Source of the DNA: Halomonas aestuarii
GTDB taxonomy: Bacteria > Pseudomonadota > Gammaproteobacteria > Pseudomonadales > Halomonadaceae
NCBI RefSeq assembly: GCF_001886615.1
Contig: NZ_CP018139.1
Span: 1,984,001-2,048,000 of the forward strand
Reading direction: 5' to 3'
DNA: 64,000 bases
A program made the position numbers and the translations under genes. Positions 1 to 8,226 of the stretch are shown here, piece by piece; the first letter of the stretch is position 1; each line of letters opens with the position of its first letter. The notes under the pieces are model-generated. The model had not been told where the DNA came from, made no database searches, and saw only the letters and a program-made list of their open reading frames with translations.

Positions 1-911
1 TCGCCCACCGGGGTGGAAGTGCCGTGGGTGTTGACGTAGTCGATGTCGCCATCGACCGTGGCCATGGCCTGGCGCATGCAGCGGGCCGCGCCTTCGCCGG
101 ACGGGGCGACCATGTCGTAGCCGTCGGAGGTGGCGCCGTAGCCGACCACTTCGGCATAGATCTTCGCGCCGCGGGCGCGGGCGTGCTCGAGGTCCTCGAG
201 CACCAGCATGCCGCCGCCGCCGGCGATGACGAAGCCGTCGCGGGCCTGGTCATAGGGGCGCGAGGCCTTCTCCGGCGTCTCGTTGTAGTGGGTCGACAGC
301 GCGCCCATGGCATCGAACAGGCAGGACAGGGTCCAGTGCTCCTCCTCGCCGCCACCGGCGAACACCACGTCCTGCTTGCCGAGCTGGATCTGCTCGACGG
401 CACTGCCGATGCAGTGGGCCGAGGTGGCACAGGCCGAGGAGATCGAGTAGTTGACCCCCTTGATCTTGAACGGCGTCGCCAGGCAGGCCGATACGGTGCT
501 GCCCATGGTGCGGGTGACCCGGTAGGGGCCCACGCGGCGCAGGCCCTTCTCGCGCATGACGTCGGCGGCCTCGACCTGGTTGGCGCTGGACGCGCCGCCG
601 GAGCCCGCGATCAGGCCGGTGCGCTCGTTCGACACCTGTTCCGGGGTGAGGCCCGAGTCCTCGATGGCCTGGGCCATGCTCACGTAGGCATAGGCGGCGG
701 CATCCCCCATGAAGCGGCGCAGCTTGCGGTCGACCAGGGCGTCGAGGTCGATATCGACGCTGCCGGCCACCTGGCTGCGGAACCCGCGCTCGGCGTACTC
801 TTCCTTGAAGCGAATGCCCGAGCGCCCGTTCCTGAGCGCCTCCAGAACCTGTTGTGCGTCGTTGCCCAGGCAGGACACGATGCCCAGGCCGGTGACTACC
901 ACTCGTCGCAT
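1..911 (-). CDS. fabB: 3-oxoacyl-ACP synthase I FabB, partial (3' end outside window)
   Basis: Condensing enzyme of type II fatty acid synthesis in the cytoplasm; it elongates acyl-ACP with malonyl-ACP and is needed for unsaturated fatty acids. About 303 N-terminal residues are present; the usual length is about 405, so the C-terminal quarter lies beyond base 1. The thiolase fold starts with [10 protein letters not shown], the nucleophile is Cys161 in [10 protein letters not shown], and the first catalytic His is in [10 protein letters not shown] at the window edge. The start ATG at 911 is 13 bases downstream of the fabA stop, which gives the classical fabA-fabB operon. Family identity is clear; FabB rather than FabF is supported mainly by the pairing with fabA. 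Confidence 0.96.
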   Translation of the reverse strand, partial: MRRVVVTGLGIVSCLGNDAQQVLEALRNGRSGIRFKEEYAERGFRSQVAGSVDIDLDALVDRKLRRFMGDAAAYAYVSMAQAIEDSGLTPEQVSNERTGLIAGSGGASSANQVEAADVMREKGLRRVGPYRVTRTMGSTVSACLATPFKIKGVNYSISSACATSAHCIGSAVEQIQLGKQDVVFAGGGEEEHWTLSCLFDAMGALSTHYNETPEKASRPYDQARDGFVIAGGGGMLVLEDLEHARARGAKIYAEVVGYGATSDGYDMVAPSGEGAARCMRQAMATVDGDIDYVNTHGTSTPVG

Positions 912-924
912 GGGAGCCTCCTGA

Positions 925-1440
925 TCAGAAATTCGCGGTGGAGGTGAACAGGCCGACGCGAAGGTCATTGGCCTGATAGATGTCGCGGCCGTCGACGGAC
1001 ACGGTGCCGTCGGCGATGCCCAGGATCAGGCGCCGGGTGATGATGCGCTTGATGTTGATGCGGTAGGTGACCTTCTCGGCCTCGGGCAGGATCTGCCCGG
1101 AGAACTTGACCTCGCCGCAGCCCAGGGCGCGGCCACGACCGGGGTGTCCGAGCCAGCCCAGGTAGAAGCCGACCAGCTGCCACATGGCGTCCAGGCCCAG
1201 ACAGCCGGGCATCACCGGGTCCCCGGGGAAGTGGCAGTCGAAGAACCACAGGTCGGGGTGGATATCCAGCTCGGCGATCAACTCGCCCTTGCCGTGATCC
1301 CCGCCTTCCTCATGGATGTGCATGATGCGATCGAGCATCAGCATGTTGGGGGCCGGCAACTGAGCATTGCCCGGACCGAACAGCTCGCCGCGCGAGCAGG
1401 CCAGCAGTTCTTCGCGATCAAAGGAGTGTTGCTTGGTCAC
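925..1440 (-). CDS. fabA: 3-hydroxydecanoyl-ACP dehydratase/isomerase FabA
   Basis: Bifunctional dehydratase and trans-2/cis-3-decenoyl-ACP isomerase, the branch point to unsaturated fatty acids. It has 171 residues, almost exactly the length of the E. coli enzyme. The catalytic pair is visible as His70 in [15 protein letters not shown] and Asp84 in [11 protein letters not shown], at the same numbers as in E. coli. It is the first gene of the fabA-fabB operon, followed by fabB after 13 bases. The 120 bases upstream separate it from the DUF2878 gene, and I see no clear regulator site there. Confidence 0.97.
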   Translation of the reverse strand: MTKQHSFDREELLACSRGELFGPGNAQLPAPNMLMLDRIMHIHEEGGDHGKGELIAELDIHPDLWFFDCHFPGDPVMPGCLGLDAMWQLVGFYLGWLGHPGRGRALGCGEVKFSGQILPEAEKVTYRINIKRIITRRLILGIADGTVSVDGRDIYQANDLRVGLFTSTANF

Positions 1441-1563
1441 TGAATCGTTCCGAGTGTCGAGATTATTGTGTGCCGAAAGCGGCCTGGGGCCGCCGGGCGG
1501 CTACGCCTAGTCTACTGTCCACACTCGATGAATGCACGCCGAGGGCAGGAGAGGGCGTCGGGA

Positions 1564-2091
1564 TCAGCGGACCTGGACCGCGGCGGCCCTGGGGCCACCG
1601 AGCCGGCGGGCGAGCACCAGGCAGATCAGCGCCCAGGTCATCGCCTCGGCGGGCAGCAGCCAGGGGGCCAGCTCGACCCCGGCGAGGCGGGCGCCGGCAT
1701 AGTAGGAGAGCGGGCCGCTGGTGGCGCCGCCGAGCACGGCCAGCCAGGGATACTGCCAGAGCCAGGCCAGCGAGTGGTGGACCAGGGTGGCGAACAGCGG
1801 CCAGAGCAGCCACAGCCAGGGTGGCATCCCCCCCAGCACGGGCACCCCGTCGGCGAAGTCGAAGCCGCCGGCCAGGGTCAGGCCGCCGTCCACCACCAGG
1901 CCCAGCGCGGCGAAGCCCGCCACCCAGCGCCACTCCCCGGGGCGGGCCAGCCAGGCGAGGTGCAGGGCGAGGATGAGGCCGACGGTCACCAGCCCGATCA
2001 GCGAGCCCCCCATCACGCAGGCGAACCAGCCCGCCTGGAAGGCGGCCAGGTTGGCCAGCATCTTCACGGGACCGTCGGGCAGGGTGGCCAT
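1564..2091 (-). CDS. DUF2878 family integral membrane protein
   Basis: Membrane protein of 175 residues, function unknown. The chain is almost entirely hydrophobic: about five to six helices rich in Trp, Leu and Gly, with short loops such as GGFDFADGVPVLGGMPPW. This pattern fits the DUF2878 family, which recurs beside CFA-synthase-like and DUF1365 genes. It is the last gene of the minus-strand light-response cluster and starts 6 bases after the stop of the methyltransferase gene, so it is translated from the same message. I infer a role in membrane-lipid modification from context only. Confidence 0.75.
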   Translation of the reverse strand: MATLPDGPVKMLANLAAFQAGWFACVMGGSLIGLVTVGLILALHLAWLARPGEWRWVAGFAALGLVVDGGLTLAGGFDFADGVPVLGGMPPWLWLLWPLFATLVHHSLAWLWQYPWLAVLGGATSGPLSYYAGARLAGVELAPWLLPAEAMTWALICLVLARRLGGPRAAAVQVR

Positions 2092-2097
2092 CGCGGG

Positions 2098-3366
2098 TCA
2101 CACCTCCCCGGTGAGCGGTGCCGGCCGGGCGCCGGGCTTGGCCAGCAGCAGCTGGCAGGTGCCGATGGTGCGCTCCATGAAGCCGCCCTCGCAGTAGCAG
2201 AGGTAGTAGCGCCACATGCGGATGAAGCGCTCGTCGTAGCCTAGCTTGCGCACCGTCTCGAGGCTCGCCTCGAAGCGGTGGCGCCACTCGCGCAGGGTCC
2301 GGGCGTAGTGCAGGCCGATCTCGTCCAGGTCGGTCAGGTTGAGCGAGGTGTGGCGGGTCACGCCGTCGAGGATGGCACGATGCGACGGCAGGAAGCCCCC
2401 CGGGAAGATGTAGCGCTTGATGAAGTCCATCTCGCGCTTGGCCTCCTCGTAGCGCTGGTCGCGGATGGTGATCGCCTGCAGCATCGCCTGGCCGTCGTCG
2501 GTCAGCAGCCGGTCCAGGGTCGCCAGGTAGGTGCCCAGGTACTGGTGCCCCACCGCCTCGATCATCTCCACCGAGATCAGCCGGTCGAAGCGTCCCTCCA
2601 GTTCGCGGTAGTCCTGCTGGAGCAGGGTGATGCGATCGCCGAGCCCCTCCTCCTCGATGCGCCGGGCGGTGAAGGCGTACTGCTCCGCGGAGATGGTGGT
2701 GGTGGTGACGCGACAGCCGCGGGTCTTCGCCGCATGGATGGCGAGCCCTCCCCAGCCGGTCCCGATCTCCAGCAGGTGGTGGTGGGGCTGGACGTCGAGC
2801 TTCTCCAGCATCAGGTCGAGCTTGTGGGTCGAGGCCTCCTCCAGGCTCGCCTCGGCGTGGGGGAAGACCGCGCTGGAGTACATGCGGTGCTCGCGGTCGA
2901 GGAAGGTGGAGAACAGCGCGTTGCCGATGTCGTAGTGGGCGGCGATATTGCGCCGCGACCCGCTCATGCTGTTGCGCTGCAGGCGGTAGAGGGCGCCGAG
3001 CAGCCAGCGGCCGAGGCGGGCGGTGCCGTTCTCGATCTCGCCGTTGACCCGCTCCAGGTTGGCGGCGAACAGCCTCACCAGGGCCACCGGGTCGTCGGCA
3101 TCCCAGTCCCCGTCCATGTAGGCCTCGGCGGCGCCCACGGTGCCGCCCAGGGCCAGGCGCTTCCAGGCCCGGTGGTGACGGACCACCAGGGTCACGTGCA
3201 GCGGCCCTCCCTGGCCCAGGCGATGGTGCTGGTGGCCGTCGATCAGGGTGATGTCACCGCCCTCCAGGCGGTCGAGCTGGGCCAGCACCCGCGGCTTGAG
3301 CCAGCGAGTCAGTCGGTCGCCCTCGGCGGGCATGGGGCGGGTGGTGGCGGAGCGAAGCGTAGTCAC
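2098..3366 (-). CDS. cyclopropane-fatty-acyl-phospholipid synthase-like methyltransferase
   Basis: SAM-dependent methyltransferase of the CFA synthase family, acting on unsaturated acyl chains of membrane phospholipids. In its 422 residues an N-terminal lipid-binding segment (about 1-125) precedes the catalytic domain. HYDIGNALF is at about 144-152, and the SAM-binding glycine motif LEIGTGWGGL is at 199-208. The C-terminus has the aromatic WRYYLCYCEGGF segment typical of the family. The start ATG overlaps the DUF1365 stop by 4 bases. In Rhodobacter and Pseudomonas similar enzymes (UfaM) make methylated or furan fatty acids under singlet oxygen or light, so the product here may not be a cyclopropane ring. 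Confidence 0.9.
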   Translation of the reverse strand: MTTLRSATTRPMPAEGDRLTRWLKPRVLAQLDRLEGGDITLIDGHQHHRLGQGGPLHVTLVVRHHRAWKRLALGGTVGAAEAYMDGDWDADDPVALVRLFAANLERVNGEIENGTARLGRWLLGALYRLQRNSMSGSRRNIAAHYDIGNALFSTFLDREHRMYSSAVFPHAEASLEEASTHKLDLMLEKLDVQPHHHLLEIGTGWGGLAIHAAKTRGCRVTTTTISAEQYAFTARRIEEEGLGDRITLLQQDYRELEGRFDRLISVEMIEAVGHQYLGTYLATLDRLLTDDGQAMLQAITIRDQRYEEAKREMDFIKRYIFPGGFLPSHRAILDGVTRHTSLNLTDLDEIGLHYARTLREWRHRFEASLETVRKLGYDERFIRMWRYYLCYCEGGFMERTIGTCQLLLAKPGARPAPLTGEV

Positions 3367-4142
3367 GACGAGCTCTCCTCACTGGAAGGGTGATCTTGTG
3401 CGGGGTGGTCATGGACCGGGATGCGCTTGAGCCACAGCCGCAGCGCCTCGAAGTGGATGCCGGCCAGCGTCTTCAGGCTCATCCAGGGCTGGCGCGCCAG
3501 GGTGGCGAGCAGCACGCCGCGGGTCGCCGGGCGTCCCTCCAGGGTCAGGGTGGCATCGAAGTGGCGCTCGCCGTCCTTCCAGTTCTCCATGTGCATCGTC
3601 AGCGACTCGCCGGGGGTATCGAAGCGCCAGCGGTAGGTCATGTCCATGGGATTGAAGGGCGAGACATGCATGGTCTTGTCGAACTCGGCCGTGTGGCCAT
3701 GCGGCCCGGGCGCCACGGCGCAGGCATAGCGGGTCCGCTCTCCCCAGGGGGTGTTGCTCACCTCGCCGAGCAGGGCCCGCAGCTCGCCGCGGGCATCGAA
3801 GGCGTAGTAGAACGAGACCGGGTTGAAGCCGAGCCCCAGGGTGCGCAGCTGGGTCAGCACGCAGATGCGCCCGTCCGGGGCGCAGCCCAGCTGGCGCTCG
3901 AGCTCCTCGCGCACGGCCTGCTTCAGGGGTCGGTCGTGGGGGGCGAGGTAGTCCTCGCGGCGAAAGCGCGCCAGGGCCGGTCGTCGGGCGCTGAAGGCGG
4001 GCACGCCGTCGAACAGCTCGGGCAGCTCGTCCAGGTCCAGCCAGGCCATCCACACGTTGTACTCGAAGGCGTGCGGACGCGGCAGGAAGCGGCGGTGGCG
4101 CAGGCTGCCCCGGTAGATCCGCGAGCGCGGTGCACGCCTCAT
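3363..4142 (-). CDS. DUF1365 domain-containing protein
   Basis: Protein of 259 residues with the DUF1365 family pattern: SRIYRGSLRHRRFLPRPHAF at the N-terminus, then GLGFNPVSFYYAFD, EVSNTPWGERTRY and KTMHVSPFNPMDMTYRWRF. Function is not established, but the gene almost always sits between an FAD amine-oxidase-like gene and a CFA-synthase-like gene, as here. The open frame extends upstream, but I place the start at the ATG at 4142 because it overlaps the stop of the upstream gene by 4 bases (ATGA) and matches the family start. Its own stop overlaps the methyltransferase start in the same way, indicating translational coupling. Confidence 0.88.
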   Translation of the reverse strand: MRRAPRSRIYRGSLRHRRFLPRPHAFEYNVWMAWLDLDELPELFDGVPAFSARRPALARFRREDYLAPHDRPLKQAVREELERQLGCAPDGRICVLTQLRTLGLGFNPVSFYYAFDARGELRALLGEVSNTPWGERTRYACAVAPGPHGHTAEFDKTMHVSPFNPMDMTYRWRFDTPGESLTMHMENWKDGERHFDATLTLEGRPATRGVLLATLARQPWMSLKTLAGIHFEALRLWLKRIPVHDHPAQDHPSSEESSS

Positions 4143-5512
4143 GCCGCGCTCTCCTCGGTCGCCCGCGAGCGGACCACCGGGCGGGCGTCGCGGGGGGTGT
4201 CCTCGTCGCAGCCCAGGCCACGGGCCACGCGCAGGGCGCTCCAGACCCCGTCCTCGTGGAAGCCGTTGCGCCAGTAGGCCCCGCAGAAGTGGGTGCGGTG
4301 TCCCGGTCCCGAGATCTCGTCGTGGCGAGCCTGGGCCGCCTGGCCCTCCAGGGTGAACTGGGGATGGGCATAGGTGAAGCGGCCCAGCACCTTGGCGGGA
4401 TCGATGGCGGCACTGTCGTTGAGGGTCACGCAGAAGGTGTGCGGGGCAATGAGGCGCTGCAGGATGTTCATGTCGTAGGTGACCGAGACCCTGGCCTCGT
4501 CGCCGCGGCCGTCGAGCCGGTAGTTCCAGCTCGCCCAGGCGCGACGACGGCGCGGTAGCAGGCGGGTGTCGGTGTGCAGCACCACCTCGTTGTCCTGGTA
4601 GGGCAGGGCACCGAGGACCTCGCGCTCGGCGTCGCTCGGGTCCTCCAGCACCGCCAGGGCCTGGTCGGCGTGGCAGGCCAGCACCACCTGGTCGAAGGTC
4701 TCCACCCCGGTCTCGCTGCGGATCTCGACGCGGTCGGCGTGGCGGCGGATCCCGCGCACCGGAGTCGCCAGCCGGATGCGCTCGGCATAGGGCGCGGTCA
4801 GCGCCGGGATGTAGGCGCGTGAGCCGCCCACCAGGGTGTACCACTGGGGACGGTCATTGACGGACAGCAGGCCGTGATGGCGGAAGAAGCGCACGAAGAA
4901 CAGCAGCGGGAAGTCGCGCAGGTCGCGGATGCTCGCCGACCAGATGGCAGCGCCCATGGGCAGCAGGTAGCGGTGCTGGAAATCGGCGTCGTAGCCGCCG
5001 GCATCGAGCCAGGCCCCCAGGGTCATGGCCGGGTCGAGTTGGCCGTCCTCCAGCGATCGGGTCGCCTCGCGGTTGAAGCGCAGGATCTCGCGCAGCAGGC
5101 GGTGGAAGCGGGGGCGCAGCAGGTTGCGACGCTGGGCGAAGAGGCTCGTCAGTGTGTGGCCGTTGTACTCGAAGTCGCGGGCCGTCTCGTGGACCGAGAA
5201 GCTCATCTCGGTGGGCTGGGCGGCGACATCGAGGCGCCCCAGAAGGCGCTGGAAGTGCGGGTAGGTCCAGTCGTTGAAGACGATGAAGCCGGTGTCGATG
5301 GCGTAGTCCCGGCCCTCCAGCGTGACGTCCACGGTGGCGGTGTGGCCGCCGAGGCGGTCCTCGGCCTCGAAGAGCGTCACCTCGTGGCGGCTCGACAGGT
5401 ACCAGGCGGCGGCCATGCCGCCGATGCCGCTGCCGATCACGGCAATGCGCTGGGCGGCATCCCGCTGGGCGGCACCCTGGGCATCATGGGGGGGGCGGAA
5501 CGAGGCGGTCAT
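4139..5512 (-). CDS. FAD-dependent amine-oxidase-like protein (lipid-cluster type)
   Basis: Flavoprotein of 457 residues with an N-terminal Rossmann dinucleotide motif IAVIGSGIGGMAAAWYLSS, then FEAEDRLGGHTATV, which marks the NAD(P)-binding/amine oxidase superfamily. The central segment IDTGFIVFNDWTYPHFQRLL and the later VGGSRAYIPAL are characteristic of the members found next to DUF1365 and CFA-like genes. The substrate is probably an acyl chain rather than an amine, inferred from the company it keeps. It overlaps both neighbours by 4 bases. A candidate oxidoreductase step of furan fatty acid synthesis (UfaD/UfaO-like), but I cannot assign which. Confidence 0.86.
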   Translation of the reverse strand: MTASFRPPHDAQGAAQRDAAQRIAVIGSGIGGMAAAWYLSSRHEVTLFEAEDRLGGHTATVDVTLEGRDYAIDTGFIVFNDWTYPHFQRLLGRLDVAAQPTEMSFSVHETARDFEYNGHTLTSLFAQRRNLLRPRFHRLLREILRFNREATRSLEDGQLDPAMTLGAWLDAGGYDADFQHRYLLPMGAAIWSASIRDLRDFPLLFFVRFFRHHGLLSVNDRPQWYTLVGGSRAYIPALTAPYAERIRLATPVRGIRRHADRVEIRSETGVETFDQVVLACHADQALAVLEDPSDAEREVLGALPYQDNEVVLHTDTRLLPRRRRAWASWNYRLDGRGDEARVSVTYDMNILQRLIAPHTFCVTLNDSAAIDPAKVLGRFTYAHPQFTLEGQAAQARHDEISGPGHRTHFCGAYWRNGFHEDGVWSALRVARGLGCDEDTPRDARPVVRSRATEESAA

Positions 5513-6303
5513 CGGCGGGTCTCCACGGGCGTGTCCTGTCGTGTCATGCGCAGGCCCAGGCGATGGCGCAGGCCCGGGGGCAGGATGCCCATCAGGCGGA
5601 CCAGCAGCGTGAATCGGCGCGGGAAGTGGATGTCCAGGCGGCGCCGCTCCAGGCCGCCGAGGATCGTCTCGGCGGCCTCGTCGACGGTGACGCGCATGGG
5701 CATGGGGAAGTCGTTGAGGTCGGTGAGCGGGGTCTTCACGAAGCCGGGATGGATCAGACTGACCCCGATGCCCTCGCTCGTCAGGTCCAGGCGCAGCGAC
5801 TCCAGGAAGTGGCTCAGGGCCGCCTTGGAGGCCCCGTAGGCCTCGGCCCGGGGCAGGGGCAGGTAGGCCGCGGCGCTGGAGGTGGCGGCAAGCAGGGGGT
5901 GGCCACCCTCCGCCCGGGCACGACGCAGCAGCGGCAGGGCGGCATCGATGCAGTAGACGGCGCCGAAGAAGTTGGGTGCGAAGACTCGCTCGACGAGGTC
6001 GACATCGAAGTCGCGGACGTCCAGATACTCGCAGGTGCCGGCATTGAGGATCGCCAGGTCCAGCCCGCCGAAGGCCTCGCCCAGGCGTTCGCCGGCCTGG
6101 CGCACGGCCTGTCGATCCGCCACGTCCAGGGGCAGCAGCAGGGCATTGTCGTGACCGGCGGCGAGCTCGCCCAGGGCCGACTCGCTGCGGGCGCTGAGCG
6201 CGACCCGGTGCCCCTGCTCGAGCAGGCGTTCGGCGAGGGCGCGGCCGATACCCGAAGTGGCCCCGGTCAACCAGATGCGCTGCCTGTCGCTCGCGTTCGT
6301 CAT
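5509..6303 (-). CDS. short-chain dehydrogenase/reductase
   Basis: Classical SDR of 264 residues. The NAD(P)-binding motif TGATSGIG is near residue 14, the NAG motif appears as LAILNAG near residue 88, and the catalytic Ser/Tyr/Lys are in SSAAAYLPLPRAEAYGASK. The C-terminus ends in a basic segment. The substrate is unknown. The gene lies between the NTF2-fold gene (25 bases apart) and the FAD enzyme (4-base overlap). SDRs with this neighbourhood occur in singlet-oxygen and light regulons of other proteobacteria. Confidence 0.9.
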   Translation of the reverse strand: MTNASDRQRIWLTGATSGIGRALAERLLEQGHRVALSARSESALGELAAGHDNALLLPLDVADRQAVRQAGERLGEAFGGLDLAILNAGTCEYLDVRDFDVDLVERVFAPNFFGAVYCIDAALPLLRRARAEGGHPLLAATSSAAAYLPLPRAEAYGASKAALSHFLESLRLDLTSEGIGVSLIHPGFVKTPLTDLNDFPMPMRVTVDEAAETILGGLERRRLDIHFPRRFTLLVRLMGILPPGLRHRLGLRMTRQDTPVETRR

Positions 6304-6328
6304 GCGTTGTCCCCGTCCTCGGTGGCCG

Positions 6329-6763
6329 TCACCGGCCCAGTTGTCGCTTTACCAGTCGCACCGCCCCGCCCAGCAGGGGCAGGCGCTCATAGAGCAGGGC
6401 CCCCACGTCGAAGTAGTCCCGGTGCCTGGCCACCCTACCGTCCGATGCGAAGGTCAGGTGCGAGCAGCCCTCCACGTCGATCCGGCGTCCGCCGGCGAGC
6501 CGCGGGTGCACCAGCTGCATGGTCCAGGTGACGAAGGCCGTGTCCTCCTGCTGCAGGGTCTCGTGGAAGACGAAGCTGCATGATGTCACGTTGTCGTACA
6601 GGTTCTGGAAGTAGACCTCCAGCGCCTCGATGCCCTGGATGTGGTGCAGCGGGTCGGTGAAGCTCACGTCGTCATTGTATACCTCGTATAGCCTTTTTGT
6701 ACAGGTTTTGTCTAGCTTGTTGAAGAAGGCACAGAAGCCCTCCAGGTCCGGTGTCTGGTGCAT
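6329..6763 (-). CDS. NTF2-like (SnoaL-type) family protein
   Basis: Small cone-shaped alpha+beta barrel protein of 144 residues; LYEVYNDDVSFTDPLHHIQG and the later DVEGCSHLTFASDGRVARHRDYFDVGALLYERLPLLG are the family signature. Function is unknown; members are usually enzymes or binding proteins for small hydrophobic molecules. It sits between phrB and the SDR in the light cluster. The 5' part (residues 17-30) uses AT-rich, unusual codons that spell 11-bp phased TGTACA-like repeats, so an operator appears to be embedded in the coding sequence. The N-terminal residues match the family, so I keep the ATG at 6763. Confidence 0.82.
   Translation of the reverse strand: MHQTPDLEGFCAFFNKLDKTCTKRLYEVYNDDVSFTDPLHHIQGIEALEVYFQNLYDNVTSCSFVFHETLQQEDTAFVTWTMQLVHPRLAGGRRIDVEGCSHLTFASDGRVARHRDYFDVGALLYERLPLLGGAVRLVKRQLGR
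6676..6714 (-). promoter_or_regulatory. candidate LitR/CarH-type operator inside the NTF2-like gene
   Basis: Read on the minus strand, TAGACA (6714-6709), TGTACA (6703-6698) and TATACA (6681-6676) are spaced by 11 and 22 bases, that is by whole helical turns. CarH/LitR-family regulators bind direct repeats with this phasing. The stretch is AT-rich against a GC-rich background. It lies about 370 bases before the SDR start and could drive the five lipid-related genes downstream. Inference only. Confidence 0.4.
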
Positions 6764-6794
6764 CCAGGGCCTCCTGCTGTGAATGGGTGGGGAA

Positions 6795-8213
6795 TCAGTC
6801 CGTCTTCAGGGCCTTGAAGGCCTCGAGGGCACGCGCCCGGGCGGCCCGGTGGTCGACGATGGGGGCCGGGTAGTCGACCCCGCCGATCAGGTCGTTCGAG
6901 GGCGCGTGGCGGGCCTTGCCGGGCAGCCCGGCCAGCTCGGGCAGCCATTCCGCCAGGAAGGTGCCGTCAGGGTCGAAACGCGTGGACTGGGTCGTCGGGT
7001 TGAAGATGCGGAAGTAGGGCGCGGCGTCGGTGCCGGTGGAGGCCGCCCACTGCCAGCCGCCGTTGTTGGCGCAGAACTCCCCGTCCACCAGGTGGCGCAG
7101 GAAGAAGACCTCGCCCCGCCGCCAGTCGATCAGCAGGTGCTTGGAGAGGAACATGGCGGTGACCATGCGCAGGCGGTTGTGCATCCAGCCGGTGGCGACC
7201 AGCTGTCGCATGGCGGCATCGACGATGGGATAGCCGGTACGCCCCTCGCACCAGGCCCGGAAGTCCGCCTCGTCATCGCGCCAGGCCAGGGCCTCGGTAT
7301 GCCGCTGGAAGGCGCGATGGCGGCAGACGCGCGGGAAGCCGACGGCCACGTGACGGTAGAACTCCCGCCACACCAGCTCGTTGACCCAAGCCGTGAGGCC
7401 GGCGTCCCCCTCGGCCAGCGCGCCGTCGTTCTCGGCGAGCACCGCCTGCAGGCACTGGCGGTGGGAGATCATGCCCAGCGCCAGGTAGGGCGACAGCTCG
7501 CTGGTGCCGCGGATCGCCGGGAAGTCGCGCTGGCGCTGGTAGTGACGTCCCCGGAAGCGCAGGAAGCGCTCCAGGCGGTCGGCGGCGGCATCCTCGCCGG
7601 CGGGCCACAGCCGGCCGTCGACCGGGGTGTCCTCGAGGGTGGGCAGGTCCGGCAGTGGGTCGGGGTCGATGGCCAGGCGCGGCTGGGGCGCCGGGGTGTC
7701 GTGCAGGGCGATGCGCTCCGGGGTCAGCTGGCGGTGCCAGGCCTTGGCGAAGGGGGTGAAGACCCCATAGTAGTCGCCCTTGCCAGTGAGCAGCTCCCCG
7801 GGGGCGAAGGCCACGGCGTCGTGGTGGCCGGTGGCCGCGAGGCCCGCCTCCCCGAAGGCGGCGATCACGGCGGCGTCGCGGCGTTGTTCGTCCAGCGGGT
7901 ATTCGCGGTTGAAGTGCAGGGCACGGGCGCCGACCCGCTGCGCGATCTCCAGCAGCGTGGCCGGGGCCTCGGCGAAGTCGTCGATCTCGCGGTGCAACAT
8001 CGGGATGCCGAGGCCCGTCAGGCCGTCGCGCAGGGCGGCCACGCCGCGGCCCCAGAAATCCAGCTTGTTGGCGCCATGGCCGTGGCGCTGCCACTGGGGG
8101 AGGCAGCGCAGGAAGACGGCCACCACCGGCCCCTGCCGGGCGGCCGCGGCCAGCGCGGCGTTGTCCTGGAGGCGCAGGTCGCTGCGGAACCAGACGATCA
8201 CGGGGGTGGTCAT
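6795..8213 (-). CDS. phrB: deoxyribodipyrimidine photolyase
   Basis: Light-dependent repair of cyclobutane pyrimidine dimers, using FADH- and an antenna cofactor. At 472 residues it has the usual class I length. The N-terminal antenna domain opens with VIVWFRSDLRLQDNAAL. The FAD-binding domain contains SELSPYLALGMISHRQC, GYPIVDAAMRQLVATGWMHN and WQWAASTGTDAAPYFRIFNP, including the tryptophans of the electron-transfer chain. It begins 13 bases after the MerR-type regulator stop, in the same transcriptional direction, a pairing also known from Pseudomonas and other light-responsive bacteria. Expression is therefore probably light-induced. Confidence 0.96.
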   Translation of the reverse strand: MTTPVIVWFRSDLRLQDNAALAAAARQGPVVAVFLRCLPQWQRHGHGANKLDFWGRGVAALRDGLTGLGIPMLHREIDDFAEAPATLLEIAQRVGARALHFNREYPLDEQRRDAAVIAAFGEAGLAATGHHDAVAFAPGELLTGKGDYYGVFTPFAKAWHRQLTPERIALHDTPAPQPRLAIDPDPLPDLPTLEDTPVDGRLWPAGEDAAADRLERFLRFRGRHYQRQRDFPAIRGTSELSPYLALGMISHRQCLQAVLAENDGALAEGDAGLTAWVNELVWREFYRHVAVGFPRVCRHRAFQRHTEALAWRDDEADFRAWCEGRTGYPIVDAAMRQLVATGWMHNRLRMVTAMFLSKHLLIDWRRGEVFFLRHLVDGEFCANNGGWQWAASTGTDAAPYFRIFNPTTQSTRFDPDGTFLAEWLPELAGLPGKARHAPSNDLIGGVDYPAPIVDHRAARARALEAFKALKTD

Positions 8214-8226
8214 GGGCGGCTCCGGT

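Noticed and set aside
24..947. Plus-strand frame opposite fabB
   Set aside because: Shadow of the fabB frame, which has its active-site Cys and His motifs.
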